A stretch of 64,000 bases of DNA, taken from the NCBI RefSeq assembly GCF_000359125.1, contig NZ_CAAF010000004.1:1-64000 (forward strand). The letters run 5' to 3'. Below, piece by piece: positions 36,072-45,623 of the stretch. Origin of the DNA: Mesorhizobium sp. STM 4661. Its GTDB lineage: Bacteria > Pseudomonadota > Alphaproteobacteria > Rhizobiales > Rhizobiaceae. The notes under the pieces were generated by a model. It was given only the letters and a program-made list of their open reading frames with translations. It did no database searches and was not told where the DNA came from. Each line of letters opens with the position of its first letter. Within the stretch, counting starts at the first letter, position 1. A program made the position numbers and the translations under genes.

Positions 36072-37271
36072 GTGGACGCCGTTCGAAACCCATTTGCCCC
36101 TGGAGCGGGCTCCCAGCCTCCCGAGCTTGCCGGCCGTGACGACATAATTTCGACTGCGAACATCGCATTGCAGCGAGTTCTCGCTGGAAAACCAGCGCAA
36201 TCGCAAATGCTCCTGGGGTTGCGAGGCGTAGGCAAGACGGTGCTTCTTAACAAGATTGAGGAGATCGCTGAAAGCCATGGTCACCTCACCTCGTTTGTCG
36301 AGGCGCCAGAAGATAGATCTCTCGTCGAGCTCTTGTACCCACGCATGCACCAAGTCCTGCGCCGACTGTCCGTTGTGGAGGGCGCGAAGGCAGCGACCTA
36401 CTCGGCGTTGCGCGCGTTGCGTGCGTTTGCGAGCGCCTTCAAGATTGAGGTGGGCGACGTCGCCATTGCCGTCGATCCAGAACCCGGCGTCGCTGATAGC
36501 GGCAACATCGAATATGACATCGCGGATCTCTTTTTGCGAGTGGGGCAGGCAGCCCAGGCAGCCGAACGCGGGTGGACCCTTCTGGTTGACGAAGTGCAGT
36601 ACCTCTCCGCCGAAGAGCTTGCGGCACTTATTGTCGCTATTCATCGGATCAACCAGAAGTCCCTTCCTGTCCTCTTCTTTGGCGCGGGTTTGCCTCAGAT
36701 CGCGGCGCTGTCTGGAGATGCGAAATCGTATGCCGAAAGACTGTTTATATTTCCAAAGGTCGATGCGCTTGATATCGCCGCAGCCGAGGAGGCGATCCGA
36801 CAGCCAATCGAGGCAGAGGGAGAAACAATAGACCAAGCCGCACTCTCCGCTATTGTGCAGAGTACCAAGGGGTACCCGTACTTCCTTCAGGAGTGGGGCT
36901 ATCAAGCGTGGAACGCAGCACAGGCTTCGCCGATCAACGCTGACAATGTTGTTGTCGCAGCAGTTGCGGCGTTGAAGCGTCTGGACGAGGGATTCTTCAA
37001 AGTCCGGTTTGACAGGCTGACTCCGAAGGAGCGCGAGTACGTCATCGCAATGGCCAAGTTGGGGACCGGTCCTTATCGATCCTCGGACGTCGCCGATGTG
37101 CTGGGAGAAAAGCTCACGGCCCTTGGACCGAGGAGGGCGACGATCATCAACAAGGGCATGATCTACAGCCCCGCGCATGGCGATATCGCCTTCACGGTGC
37201 CGATGTTCGAGGAATATCTGAAGCGCCATTGGATGCAGCGCGACAGCCAGTTGATTGAGTCCCGGCCCTAA
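36072..37271 (+). CDS. AAA/STAND-like ATPase with C-terminal winged helix
   Basis: Protein of 399 aa, GTG start with AGAGG 6-7 nt upstream. Walker A is GLRGVGKT (about 49-56), Walker B TLLVDEVQYLS and a sensor region in PVLFFGAGLPQI. The C-terminal part (LTPKEREYVIAMAKLGTGPY, then SSDVADVLGEKLTALGPRR) looks like a winged-helix domain. This is the orphan ATP-binding protein type that resembles Cdc6/Orc-like ATPases. Composition and codon use are less GC-rich than in its neighbours, and it stands alone on the plus strand among minus-strand genes, which suggests transfer. Role unknown; regulation, plasmid functions or defence are all possible. Confidence 0.7.
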   Translation: MDAVRNPFAPGAGSQPPELAGRDDIISTANIALQRVLAGKPAQSQMLLGLRGVGKTVLLNKIEEIAESHGHLTSFVEAPEDRSLVELLYPRMHQVLRRLSVVEGAKAATYSALRALRAFASAFKIEVGDVAIAVDPEPGVADSGNIEYDIADLFLRVGQAAQAAERGWTLLVDEVQYLSAEELAALIVAIHRINQKSLPVLFFGAGLPQIAALSGDAKSYAERLFIFPKVDALDIAAAEEAIRQPIEAEGETIDQAALSAIVQSTKGYPYFLQEWGYQAWNAAQASPINADNVVVAAVAALKRLDEGFFKVRFDRLTPKEREYVIAMAKLGTGPYRSSDVADVLGEKLTALGPRRATIINKGMIYSPAHGDIAFTVPMFEEYLKRHWMQRDSQLIESRP

Positions 37272-37322
37272 AGCATGATCCCGAGAAATGGGATCCGGCT
37301 TTCGGAAAAGATCATGCTCAAA
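37271..37322. repeat. intergenic palindromic repeat, family C
   Basis: AAGCATGATCCCGAGAAATG on the left pairs with CGGAAAAGATCATGCT on the right. It begins on the last base of the ATPase stop codon. It matches the elements at 29218 and 55313. Confidence 0.75.
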
Positions 37323-37346
37323 CAAGAAGATAATGCGGCCGAAGGA

Positions 37347-38108
37347 TCAAACGACGACGACCGGGTTTTTCCTGGAGACGCGGCTGTAGAGGTCGATGAT
37401 GTCCTGGTTGATCAGGCGCACGCAGCCCGACGACATGGCCTGGCCGATGCTCCACCATTCCGGCGAGCCGTGGATGCGGTAGCCGGTGTCGCGGCCGTCC
37501 TGGTAGATGTAGAGCGCACGCGCGCCGAGCGGATTGTCGAGGCCGCCGGGCTGGCCGCCCTGCCACTTCACCAGTTCCGGCTTGCGGGCGATCATTTCCG
37601 GCGGCGGCGTCCAGACCGGCCATTCCTTGCCGTACTGGATGTTGGCGCGGCCGGACCAGCGGAAACCGTCCTTGCCGATGCCGACGCCGTAGCGGATGGC
37701 ATCACCGCCCGGCTGCACCAGATAAAGCTTCCGTTCCTGCAGATGGACGACGATGGTGCCGGGCGCCTCGCCGGTCGGATCGACGACGATCTGGCGGCGG
37801 AATTCCGATTTGACCTTGAGATAGGGCACTTCCGGCACGTTGAAGCCGCCGTCGGTGAGCGCGGCATACATGACGTCCGGGCTGGTGATGTTCTTGTCGA
37901 CGCTGATGCTGGGGCGGATGGGAATCGAGCCCGTGGCCGTATCGTCGAGCTGAAGCGACGGCAGGTCGAGCGTCTGGCTGCAGCCGGCGACGCCGAGCAG
38001 CGCCAGCGCACCGGCACCGGTCAACACCGCGCGGCGGGAAAGCTGAATTTCGGTTTCGATTGCGTCGCCCTTGCGCGGCGGCGTCAGACTTTGCGGCAAC
38101 TCACGCAT
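37347..38108 (-). CDS. L,D-transpeptidase (YkuD domain), exported
   Basis: Protein of 253 aa. The catalytic motif is HGSPEWW followed by SSGCVRL near the C-terminus. The N-terminus has SRRAVLTGAGALALLGVAGC: a twin Arg and a lipobox-like VAGC, so it is exported, perhaps as a lipoprotein. It would form 3-3 crosslinks in peptidoglycan or attach lipoproteins to it. The ATG at 38108 is preferred to a GTG 33 nt upstream. The plus-strand reading frame over the same region is a shadow. Confidence 0.87.
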   Translation of the reverse strand: MRELPQSLTPPRKGDAIETEIQLSRRAVLTGAGALALLGVAGCSQTLDLPSLQLDDTATGSIPIRPSISVDKNITSPDVMYAALTDGGFNVPEVPYLKVKSEFRRQIVVDPTGEAPGTIVVHLQERKLYLVQPGGDAIRYGVGIGKDGFRWSGRANIQYGKEWPVWTPPPEMIARKPELVKWQGGQPGGLDNPLGARALYIYQDGRDTGYRIHGSPEWWSIGQAMSSGCVRLINQDIIDLYSRVSRKNPVVVV

Positions 38109-38348
38109 GGACCCAAACCCTACGCTGTCGGCGGGAAGCACGGTCCGGCCGGATAGCAGGCATTTTCACCAATCATGGTTGAAAAAGCGTGAAGGGCCGT
38201 TGATTGGCCTTAAACTGGATTTGCTGTCGCGCGCTCTGACGGGCCGAACGGCAGGCTCTACATTTTTCGACATGACCTCTTTACATCTTCGCGCGCCCAA
38301 GGATTTATCCTCTTCTTTAAGCTCAAGTTTAAGCTCAAGGAGACGAAC

Positions 38349-38972
38349 ATGTCCTTCGAAAACTGGGCCGCCTTTGCCGCCGCCTCGACCATCCTTCTCG
38401 TCATTCCCGGCCCGACCATCCTTCTGGTCGTGTCCTATGCGCTCGGCCAGGGATGGCGCATCGCGCTGCCGATGGCGGTCGGCGTGGCGCTCGGCGACTT
38501 CACCGCGATGACGCTGTCGATGCTGGGCATCGGCGCGCTGCTGGCGGCCTCGGCCGCCGTGTTCACGGTGCTGAAGGTGATCGGCGCGGGTTATCTGATC
38601 TATCTCGGCATCAAGCTGTTCCGCGCCGGCGGCGCGCTCCGGGCGGAACCGCGCACCGATGCGGTCTCCTCGGCCAAGATGATGGCGCATGCCTGGCTGG
38701 TCACCGCGCTCAACCCGAAGAGCATCACCTTCTTCGTCGCCTTCCTGCCGCAGTTCCTCGACCGGCATGCGGATTTCTGGACGCAGATGCTGATCTTCGA
38801 GACGACCTTCCTGGCGCTCGCCTTCGCCAATGCCTTCGGCTACGCGCTGATCGCGGCAAGGGCCCGCTATGTGGTGCGCAATCCCCGGGCGATCCGCATC
38901 TTCAACCGCACCGGCGGCACGCTGCTGGTCGGCGCCGGCATCGCCACGGTAGCGATGCGCTCTGGCAACTAG
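38349..38972 (+). CDS. LysE-family amino acid/metabolite exporter
   Basis: Protein of 207 aa with about six hydrophobic spans. The family motif is near the N-terminus, LLVIPGPTILLVVSYALGQG, and LNPKSITFFVAFLPQF is typical of RhtB/LysE. GGAG lies 8 nt before the ATG. The leader contains a direct repeat, TTTAAGCTCAAG twice in tandem, ending in the ribosome site. The substrate is not predictable, probably an amino acid or homoserine-type compound. Confidence 0.85.
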   Translation: MSFENWAAFAAASTILLVIPGPTILLVVSYALGQGWRIALPMAVGVALGDFTAMTLSMLGIGALLAASAAVFTVLKVIGAGYLIYLGIKLFRAGGALRAEPRTDAVSSAKMMAHAWLVTALNPKSITFFVAFLPQFLDRHADFWTQMLIFETTFLALAFANAFGYALIAARARYVVRNPRAIRIFNRTGGTLLVGAGIATVAMRSGN

Positions 38973-39157
38973 ACTGGCTTTTCTGAATCAAAGGCCCGCG
39001 ATTGGGGTCCAGATTCGCTTTCCTGCGTTGAGGATACTCGGACAGACCTCGCGCGACGCGAGGATGGCACGTCCGTGGTCCATGCTTTATGGTCGCATTG
39101 GACCTAAGGCGCGCGACGTTTGAACGAATCCATGTGATGCGCTTTACTTTCCTGTTT

Positions 39158-39208
39158 TGTGTATGTCGCTATCCCAAAACCGCTGCGCACTTTCGCGCGA
39201 CAGGCATT
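39158..39208. repeat. palindromic intergenic repeat, family B
   Basis: TGTGTATGTCGCTATCCCA and GCGCGACAGGCATT form a degraded inverted repeat with CCCAAAACCGC inside. It is the same family as 44518-44566 but has lost arm complementarity. It lies upstream of the TPR protein gene. Confidence 0.55.
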
Positions 39209-39239
39209 AAAGTCCGCGAGGCCAACCAAAGGGCATCAC

Positions 39240-40562
39240 ATGGCAGTCAGGGACGCATTCGGCCTGACATTTTCAGGCGCAACGGACGCCGGGTTCTCGC
39301 CCTACAGCCAGGCTGTCCGTGAGTTGCAATGCTTCATCGGCGACCCGATCGGCTCTGTCGACCGCGCGATCGCTGCAAATCCTGATTTCGTCATGGCGCA
39401 TGTGTTCAAGGGCTATCTCTTCGGCCTCGCCACGGAGCGCGAGGCGACAGCCGTTGCCAGGACCTGCCATGAGGCCGCTCTGCCGCTTGCCGCAACAACG
39501 CGCGAACAGGCGCATGTGGCGGCCCTTGGCCATCTCGCATGGGGTCGCTGGCACGAGGCCTCCCGCATCCTCGAGGACATCGCCATCGACTCCCCGCTCG
39601 ACCTGGTGGCGCTGTTGACCGGGCACCAGGTCGACTTCTTCACCGGCAATTCGCGCATGCTGCGCGACCGCATCGGCCGCGCGCTGCCCTCCTGGCAGAG
39701 CAGCATGCCGGGCTACCATGCCGTACTGGGGATGCAGGCCTTTGGGCTGGAAGAGATGGGCGACTATGCGCGCGCCGAAAAGCTCGGCCGCGCCGCGGTC
39801 GAGATCGAGCCGCGCGACGGCTGGGCCCAGCATGCCGTCGCCCATGTCATGGAAATGCAGAGCCGGCAAAAAGACGGCATCGCCTGGATGCGCGCCAACC
39901 CCGAGGCGTGGACGCGGGAAAGTTTCCTCAAGGTGCACAATTGGTGGCATCTGGCGCTGTTCCATTACGATCTCGGCGAGACCGATGAGGTGCTGGCGCT
40001 TTATGACGGGCCGATCTACGGCGACGGTTCGCCACTGGCGCTCAACATGGTTGATGCCTCGGCGATCCTGTGGCGGCTCCATCTCGGCGGCGTCGATGTC
40101 GGCGACCGCTGGGCTGCACTCGCCGCCAACTGGCACAAGGCCGGCGGTGGCAACTATGCCTTCAACGATGCGCACGCGATGATGGCCTTCGTCGGTGCCG
40201 GTCTCGAAGCGCCAGCCAGAACCGTGGTCGAAGCGCAGCGCGAAGCCATGCGCGGCGATGACGACAATGCGGCTTTCACGCGGGATGTCGGCCGTCCCCT
40301 GACGCTCGCCATCAAGGCGTTCGGCGACGGCAACTACACCGAGACCGTGCGCCTGATCCGGCCGATCCGGGCGATCGCCAACCGTTTCGGCGGCAGCCAT
40401 GCGCAGCGCGACGTCATCGATCTGACGCTGATGGAGGCGGCGCTGCGTTCCGGCGATGGGGCGCTGGCAAGAGCCTTGACCGCGGAACGCGCGCTGGCGC
40501 GGCCCGACAGTCCGCTATCGGCGCTGTTTTCGCGACGCGCAGCCGATTTGTCCGAGAATTGA
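39240..40562 (+). CDS. TPR-like protein (TTC38 type)
   Basis: Protein of 440 aa. Helical repeats are evident (MGDYARAEKLGRAAVEIEPR is one TPR-like unit), and the conserved HNWWHLALFHYDLGETDEVL matches the tetratricopeptide repeat protein 38 group. No signal peptide or membrane span, so cytoplasmic. The start at 39240 excludes a repeat-derived upstream extension. It stands alone, 82 bp before xylB. Biochemical role unknown. Confidence 0.75.
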   Translation: MAVRDAFGLTFSGATDAGFSPYSQAVRELQCFIGDPIGSVDRAIAANPDFVMAHVFKGYLFGLATEREATAVARTCHEAALPLAATTREQAHVAALGHLAWGRWHEASRILEDIAIDSPLDLVALLTGHQVDFFTGNSRMLRDRIGRALPSWQSSMPGYHAVLGMQAFGLEEMGDYARAEKLGRAAVEIEPRDGWAQHAVAHVMEMQSRQKDGIAWMRANPEAWTRESFLKVHNWWHLALFHYDLGETDEVLALYDGPIYGDGSPLALNMVDASAILWRLHLGGVDVGDRWAALAANWHKAGGGNYAFNDAHAMMAFVGAGLEAPARTVVEAQREAMRGDDDNAAFTRDVGRPLTLAIKAFGDGNYTETVRLIRPIRAIANRFGGSHAQRDVIDLTLMEAALRSGDGALARALTAERALARPDSPLSALFSRRAADLSEN

Positions 40563-40644
40563 CCCGCGACCGATCTTGCCTTAAAAACTGGTCGAGCCAG
40601 ATTTTTTCGAGATCCGAAAAAATTAATGGCCGTGGGAGGAAGTC

Positions 40645-42099
40645 ATGTATCTCGGGCTCGATCTGGGCACGTCGGGCGTTAAAGCGCTGTTGATCGATGC
40701 CGGACAGACCATCGTCGGTTCCGGCCATGGTTCGCTCGAAGTGTCGCGGCCGCATCCCGGCTGGTCCGAGCAGAATCCCGACGACTGGATCCGCGCCTGC
40801 GAAGAAGCGATCGCCGAGCTGAGGGCTTCCCATCCAAAACAGCTTGCGGCGGTGAAGGGCATCGGCCTGTCGGGCCAGATGCATGGCGCCACCTTGCTCG
40901 ATGCCGGCGACCAGGTGCTGCGCCCCTGCATCCTGTGGAACGACACGCGCAGCCATATAGAGGCGGCCGCGCTCGACGCCGACCCGCGCTTTCGCAAGCT
41001 GACCGGCAACATCGTTTTTCCCGGCTTCACCGCGCCGAAGCTCGCCTGGGTGAAGAAAAACGAGCCAGGCGTTTTCGCCAAGGTGGCAAAGGTGCTGCTG
41101 CCCAAGGATTTCCTGCGGCTTTGGCTCTCCGGCGAGCATATTTCGGAGATGTCGGATTCCGCCGGCACGTCCTGGCTCGATGTCGGCAAGCGGCGCTGGT
41201 CGGCCGAGTTGCTCGCAGCCACATCGCTCGATGAGGACAAGATGCCGTCGCTGGTCGAAGGCACGGCCAAAGCCGGCGCCTTGCGTGGCGAACTGGCCTC
41301 GAAATGGGGGATGCAGGCCGGCATCCCGATCGCCGGCGGTGCCGGCGACAATGCGGCCTCGGCCTGCGGCATGGGCACGGTGGGCGAAGGCCATGCCTTT
41401 GTCTCGCTCGGCACGTCGGGCGTGCTGTTTGCCGCCAACGCAGCCTACCTGCCCAATCCGGCAAGCGCGGTGCATACGTTCTGCCACGCACTGCCGAATA
41501 CCTGGCATCAGATGGGTGTCATCCTGTCGGCAACGGATTCGCTGAATTGGCTGTGCGAGATCACCGGGACAGGCGCCGGCGACCTGACCGCCGAACTCGG
41601 CGATACGCTGAAGGCGCCGAGCGGTGTCACCTTCCTGCCCTATCTCTCAGGCGAGCGCACACCCTACAATGACTCGGCCATTCGCGGCTCGTTCACCGGG
41701 CTTGCGCATGAATCGAGCCGCGCGGTGCTGACCCAGGCGGTGCTCGAAGGCGTCGCCTTCGCCTTCCGCGACAGTCTCGAAGCGCTGAAAAAAGCCGGTA
41801 CGACCTTGACGCGGGTGACGGCGATCGGCGGCGGCTCGCGCTCGCGCTACTGGCTGAAGGCGATCGCCACCGCGCTTGGCCTGCCTGTCGACATTCCCGC
41901 CGACGGCGATTTCGGCGCCGCCTTCGGTGCGGCACGACTTGGCCTGATCGCGGCGACGGGTACCGATCCGCTCGCCATCTGCACGGCGCCAGTGACCGAT
42001 GCCACGATCGAACCGGAAGCTGCGCTTGGCGGCGCTTATTCTGATGCCTACCACCGCTACCAGGCGCTTTATCCGGCGATCAAGGCTGCGACCACATGA
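40645..42099 (+). CDS. xylB: xylulokinase
   Basis: FGGY-family kinase of 484 aa. N-terminal phosphate motif YLGLDLGTSGVKALLID, the xylulose-site GIGLSGQMHGATLLD, LWNDTRS, and the C-terminal VTAIGGGSRSRYWLKAIATA. GGGAGGAA precedes the ATG. It phosphorylates D-xylulose to xylulose 5-phosphate; xylA follows 670 bp downstream with an unrelated minus-strand gene in between. A xylose transporter or XylR is not in the window. Confidence 0.92.
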   Translation: MYLGLDLGTSGVKALLIDAGQTIVGSGHGSLEVSRPHPGWSEQNPDDWIRACEEAIAELRASHPKQLAAVKGIGLSGQMHGATLLDAGDQVLRPCILWNDTRSHIEAAALDADPRFRKLTGNIVFPGFTAPKLAWVKKNEPGVFAKVAKVLLPKDFLRLWLSGEHISEMSDSAGTSWLDVGKRRWSAELLAATSLDEDKMPSLVEGTAKAGALRGELASKWGMQAGIPIAGGAGDNAASACGMGTVGEGHAFVSLGTSGVLFAANAAYLPNPASAVHTFCHALPNTWHQMGVILSATDSLNWLCEITGTGAGDLTAELGDTLKAPSGVTFLPYLSGERTPYNDSAIRGSFTGLAHESSRAVLTQAVLEGVAFAFRDSLEALKKAGTTLTRVTAIGGGSRSRYWLKAIATALGLPVDIPADGDFGAAFGAARLGLIAATGTDPLAICTAPVTDATIEPEAALGGAYSDAYHRYQALYPAIKAATT

Positions 42100-42110
42100 G
42101 CGAGGGTGTA

Positions 42111-42265
42111 CCCCCCTCTGGCCTGCCGGCCATCTCCCCCTCAAGGGGGGAGATCAGCAGCGTCGACGCTGCCGCACTTTTTTCATCGTTGGTGATTGGC
42201 GAAGGGTTGCGTGACAGCCAATCTCCCCCCTTGAGGGGGAGATGGCCGGCAGGCCAGAGGGGGGT
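42111..42265. repeat. long inverted-repeat element, family D (copy 1)
   Basis: Two arms of about 44 bp, left CCCCCCTCTGGCCTGCCGGC and on to GGGGGGAGAT (42111-42154), right ATCTCCCCCCTTGAG through GGCCAGAGGGGGGT (42221-42265), are almost perfect inverted repeats around a 66-bp centre. Each arm itself holds a hairpin, ATCTCCCCC/GGGGGGAGAT. Other copies lie at 49479 and 52519. Confidence 0.9.
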
Positions 42266-42293
42266 GCTTGGCCGCAACCTCGCCAGGACGTCC

Positions 42294-42656
42294 TCACTGC
42301 GCCGGGACCTTGTCGAGAAAGCCGGTGATGCTTTTCAAACGGCCGTTCTCGATGACGCCGATATCGGTCCCCTCGATCACGGACTCAGTGCCTTCCGGCC
42401 CGAGATTCCAGGAGAAGCGGATCGTGTCGGCAAAGCCGTCCGGCTGGCCTTTCAGCGAGAAGCGAAAGCCGGCAAAGCGCTGCTGCACGCCGTCGATGAG
42501 GGCGGCGACGCCTTGATGGCCGTCGCCCTGCATGATCGGATCGCGGTAGCTGACATCCTCGGTGAAGGTCGCCTCAAGCAAGGCCTGGCGGCGGGCGGCG
42601 TCACTCTCGTTCCAGGCGGTGATGTAGTTACGGGCGATGGTGTTGAGGTCGGTCAT
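42294..42656 (-). CDS. NTF2-like (SnoaL-fold) small protein
   Basis: Protein of 120 aa with the cone-like alpha+beta NTF2/SnoaL pattern: helical N-terminus (IARNYITAWNESDAARRQAL), VSYRDPIMQGDGHQGV and a beta-sheet part ending IGVIENGRLKSITGFLDKVP. No signal peptide. Divergent from xylA across 112 bp. Such proteins are often isomerases, hydrolases or ligand binders; no function can be given. Confidence 0.7.
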   Translation of the reverse strand: MTDLNTIARNYITAWNESDAARRQALLEATFTEDVSYRDPIMQGDGHQGVAALIDGVQQRFAGFRFSLKGQPDGFADTIRFSWNLGPEGTESVIEGTDIGVIENGRLKSITGFLDKVPAQ

Positions 42657-42768
42657 GGTCTGTCTCCTTCGTTGGATGGCTTTGACATGACCCTTTTCAC
42701 CCCAAGGAAGAACGAAACCAATTACGCCTGAGGTAATCAGGCAGAACTATCTCGGAGAGGACAAAATC

Positions 42769-44094
42769 ATGAGCAGCGGATTTTTTGGCGACATCGGCAA
42801 GATCAGATACGAGGGGCCGGATTCGACCAATCCGCTGGCCTACCGCTTCTATAATCCGGACGAAATTGTCGCCGGCAAGCGGCTGGAAGACCATCTGCGC
42901 TTTGCGGTGGCCTACTGGCATTCCTTCGCCTGGCAAGGTGGCGATCCGTTCGGCGGCCAGACCTTCGATCGTCCCTGGTTCGCCAAGGCTGGTGGCGTCG
43001 ATACGATGGACCTGGCCAAGCTCAAGGCCGATGTCGCTTTTGAGATGTTTTCGCTGCTCGGCGCGCCGTATTTCTGCTTCCACGACGCCGATGTGCGGCC
43101 GGAAGGGAAGGACTTTTCAGAAAGTGCAGCACGCCTCGATGAGATCGCCGACTACTTCGCGGGAAAGATGAAGCAGACCGGCGTCAAGCTGCTTTGGGGC
43201 ACGGCGAACATGTTCTCCAACCGCCGTTTCATGTCTGGAGCGGCCACCAACCCCGATCCGGATGTGTTCGCCTATGCGGCGGCGACGGTGAAAAGCTGCA
43301 TCGACGTCACCAAGCGGCTGAAGGGCGAGAACTATGTGCTGTGGGGCGGGCGCGAGGGCTATGAAACGCTGCTCAATACCGACCTTGCCCGCGAGCAGGA
43401 GCAGGCAGGCCGCTTCCTCAACCTGGTCGTCGACTACAAGCACCGGATCGGCTTCAAGGGCACCATCCTGATCGAGCCGAAGCCGCAGGAGCCGACCAAG
43501 CACCAGTACGACTACGATGTCGCGACGGTCTACGGCTTCCTCAAGCGGTTCGGGCTGGAGAAGGAGGTCAAGCTCAACGTCGAGCAGGGCCATGCGATCC
43601 TGGCCGGCCATTCCTTCGAGCACGAACTGGCGCTGGCCAATGCGCTCGGCGTCTTCGGTTCGATCGACATGAACCGCAACGACTACCAGTCGGGCTGGGA
43701 TACCGACCAGTTCCCCAACAATGTGCCAGAGATGGCGCTGGCCTACTATCAGGTGCTGCTGGCGGGCGGCTTCAAGACTGGCGGCACCAATTTCGATGCC
43801 AAGCTGCGCCGGCAGTCGCTCGATCCGCAGGATTTGCTGATTGGCCATATTGGCGGCATGGACGCTTGCGCGCGCGGGCTCAAGGCCGCCGTCCGTATGG
43901 TCGAGGACAAGGCGCTGTCTGGTCCGCTCGCCGAGCGCTATGCCGGCTGGAACAGCGCGGAAGCCAAGGCGATGCTGTCGGGCAAGCGCACGCTGGAAGA
44001 GATCGCCGAGCGGGTGGTCAAGAAGAAGATCGAGCCGCAGCCACGGTCCGGCCGCCAGGAACTGCTGGAAAACATCGTCAATCGCTACGTCTGA
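42769..44094 (+). CDS. xylA: xylose isomerase
   Basis: Protein of 441 aa, usual length. Conserved: [25 protein letters not shown] with the catalytic His-Asp, [31 protein letters not shown] (metal ligands) and [16 protein letters not shown]. It converts D-xylose to D-xylulose with two divalent metals in the cytoplasm, feeding xylB. GGAGAGGA lies upstream of the ATG. A small protein gene follows after about 200 bp. Confidence 0.94.
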   Translation: MSSGFFGDIGKIRYEGPDSTNPLAYRFYNPDEIVAGKRLEDHLRFAVAYWHSFAWQGGDPFGGQTFDRPWFAKAGGVDTMDLAKLKADVAFEMFSLLGAPYFCFHDADVRPEGKDFSESAARLDEIADYFAGKMKQTGVKLLWGTANMFSNRRFMSGAATNPDPDVFAYAAATVKSCIDVTKRLKGENYVLWGGREGYETLLNTDLAREQEQAGRFLNLVVDYKHRIGFKGTILIEPKPQEPTKHQYDYDVATVYGFLKRFGLEKEVKLNVEQGHAILAGHSFEHELALANALGVFGSIDMNRNDYQSGWDTDQFPNNVPEMALAYYQVLLAGGFKTGGTNFDAKLRRQSLDPQDLLIGHIGGMDACARGLKAAVRMVEDKALSGPLAERYAGWNSAEAKAMLSGKRTLEEIAERVVKKKIEPQPRSGRQELLENIVNRYV

Positions 44095-44294
44095 GGAAAA
44101 GCTGTTTCATACCGTTCAGGGGCGGCCGGATACCGAACCGTCGCCTGGAACGGCTTTGCGCATGAGGCAGGACCGACGACAAGGTTCTGCCTCGCATCGC
44201 CCTTCAATCGCCTCGCTCTCGCCTTCAAACAGCCGTCACGGACCTCGTATAAGGTGGCTCATGGCGGGAATCAGGAAGAAGGAGGCGACCCGAT

Positions 44295-44504
44295 ATGCAG
44301 CACGAACGCGAAATCGACGCCCTGCTCTCATCTGGCGAAGCCGGTTCGATCATCGACCGGCTGATGGCGCTGCCGCATTCTAAGGAAGGTGCGCGCGGCA
44401 CGAACGAATGGGATCGCGCGGTCGCCAGCCGTTTCGAGACCCATCTGGCAAGACAGATGCGCTCGCAGATCGACGGCGCCGGCGGCCGCCAGAACGCCGC
44501 GTAG
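44295..44504 (+). CDS. small hypothetical protein
   Basis: Protein of 69 aa, charged and likely helical: DALLSSGEAGSIIDRLMALP, then EWDRAVASRFETHLARQM. GGAGG lies about 10 nt before the ATG, which supports expression. No signal or span. It is followed at once by a family B repeat. The family is not recognised. Confidence 0.5.
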   Translation: MQHEREIDALLSSGEAGSIIDRLMALPHSKEGARGTNEWDRAVASRFETHLARQMRSQIDGAGGRQNAA

Positions 44505-44517
44505 TTCATCTTTGTTT

Positions 44518-44566
44518 ATGCATGTCGTTATCCCAAAACCGCTACACACCTTTGGGCGACATGCAT
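44518..44566. repeat. palindromic intergenic repeat, family B (best-preserved copy)
   Basis: Perfect 10-bp arms ATGCATGTCG (44518-44527) and CGACATGCAT (44557-44566), with inner CCCAAA/TTTGGG pairing. Its last base is the last base of the GlxA-type gene's TAA on the minus strand, so it may act as that gene's 3' hairpin. Confidence 0.85.
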
Positions 44567-45546
44567 TAGGCTCGCCGAAGCCTGACTGGCGCTTCGCCGA
44601 AAGCTCTTGAAAACGCTCTGGAAAATGCCGCGGCGGACGAGAAGCCCGTCCGCCCGGCAATATCGGCCATGGCCACGCGCGTGTCGACCACCAGCCGGCG
44701 CGCGGCGCCCAGCCGCAGCCTGAGATAGTAGGCGCCCGGCGTCTCGCCGATCGACTTGCGAAAGATGCTTTCCAGGGTTCGCGCCGTCACCCCGGCGCGC
44801 TTGGCCACCGCGGCGATGGTCAGCGGCTGGTCGACATGCGCTTCCATCAGCCGGATCGCTTGCGCCAGCCGCGGATCATAGCCGTCGAGACGGCCGAGCG
44901 AGACCAGCGGCTGGGCGTCGGTCGCGGCGCGCGCCTGGTCGTAGATGAAGACGCTCGCCACATCGAGCGCCACCGCCATGCCGAGCCGCGTGCGGATCAG
45001 GTGCAGCATCAGGTCGAAGGTCGGCGAGGCGCCGCCGGAGGTGAAGACCGGACCGTCGATGACATAGCGGTCGGGGCGGACGTCGACACCGGGAAAGGCC
45101 GCGGAAAAATCCTCCATGTCCTCCCAATGGGTGGTGGCGCTGCGCCCTTCCAGCAGGCCGGCGCGAGCCACCAGCCAGGTTCCGGCCTCGACACCGCCGC
45201 AGGCACGCGCGGCGCGCGCCGCGCGGCGCAGGCCGGCAAGCAGCGCCGATGTGGCGTAGTTCTGGGTGCCGAAGCCGGCGACGACGACAAGCACGTCGGT
45301 TGGTTCGGCCGCATCGAAGCGGCCGCTGACCGCGACCGGCAGGCCGCAAGTGGTGACCGGCGCCTCTCCCGTCACCGAGACCAATTTGAAATCGAACAGT
45401 GTCTCGCCGGAAATGCGGTTTGCGGCGCGCAGCGGATCGACGGCCGAGGCCACGCACATGATCGACGAGCCTGAGAACACCAGCAGCGTTACCTTGAGCG
45501 GCGAGCGCTCGGCGCGAAAGATATCGGGTTTTTCGCTTTTGATCAT
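44566..45546 (-). CDS. GlxA/CdhR-type AraC-family regulator
   Basis: Protein of 326 aa. Residues 15-190 form a DJ-1/PfpI-like domain (VTLLVFSGSSIMCVASAVDP, then GGVEAGTWLVARAGLLEGRS). The C-terminus is an AraC HTH pair (LTIAAVAKRAGVTARTLESI, MADIAGRTGFSSAAAFSRAF). This architecture is known for CdhR and GbdR, regulators of carnitine and betaine catabolism. It is divergent from the carnitine operon with 77 bp between starts, so it likely activates it with carnitine or a derivative as signal (inference). Confidence 0.87.
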   Translation of the reverse strand: MIKSEKPDIFRAERSPLKVTLLVFSGSSIMCVASAVDPLRAANRISGETLFDFKLVSVTGEAPVTTCGLPVAVSGRFDAAEPTDVLVVVAGFGTQNYATSALLAGLRRAARAARACGGVEAGTWLVARAGLLEGRSATTHWEDMEDFSAAFPGVDVRPDRYVIDGPVFTSGGASPTFDLMLHLIRTRLGMAVALDVASVFIYDQARAATDAQPLVSLGRLDGYDPRLAQAIRLMEAHVDQPLTIAAVAKRAGVTARTLESIFRKSIGETPGAYYLRLRLGAARRLVVDTRVAMADIAGRTGFSSAAAFSRAFSRAFGEAPVRLRRA

Positions 45547-45623
45547 ATGACCTTCGTAAAACGCAAAACAGTTTCCGGCAAGTCGGGCATTGTTATGATC
45601 TGTCTCGATTGGGAGGAAGTTTC

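Noticed and set aside
37275..38156. Plus-strand frame of 293 codons opposite the L,D-transpeptidase
   Set aside because: No motif, no ribosome site, and the opposite strand carries a complete YkuD catalytic motif and export signal.
42721..42737. Possible operator ATTACGCCTGAGGTAAT between the NTF2-like gene and xylA
   Set aside because: Only the outer five bases pair; one short imperfect palindrome without a second copy or a regulator nearby is not enough.
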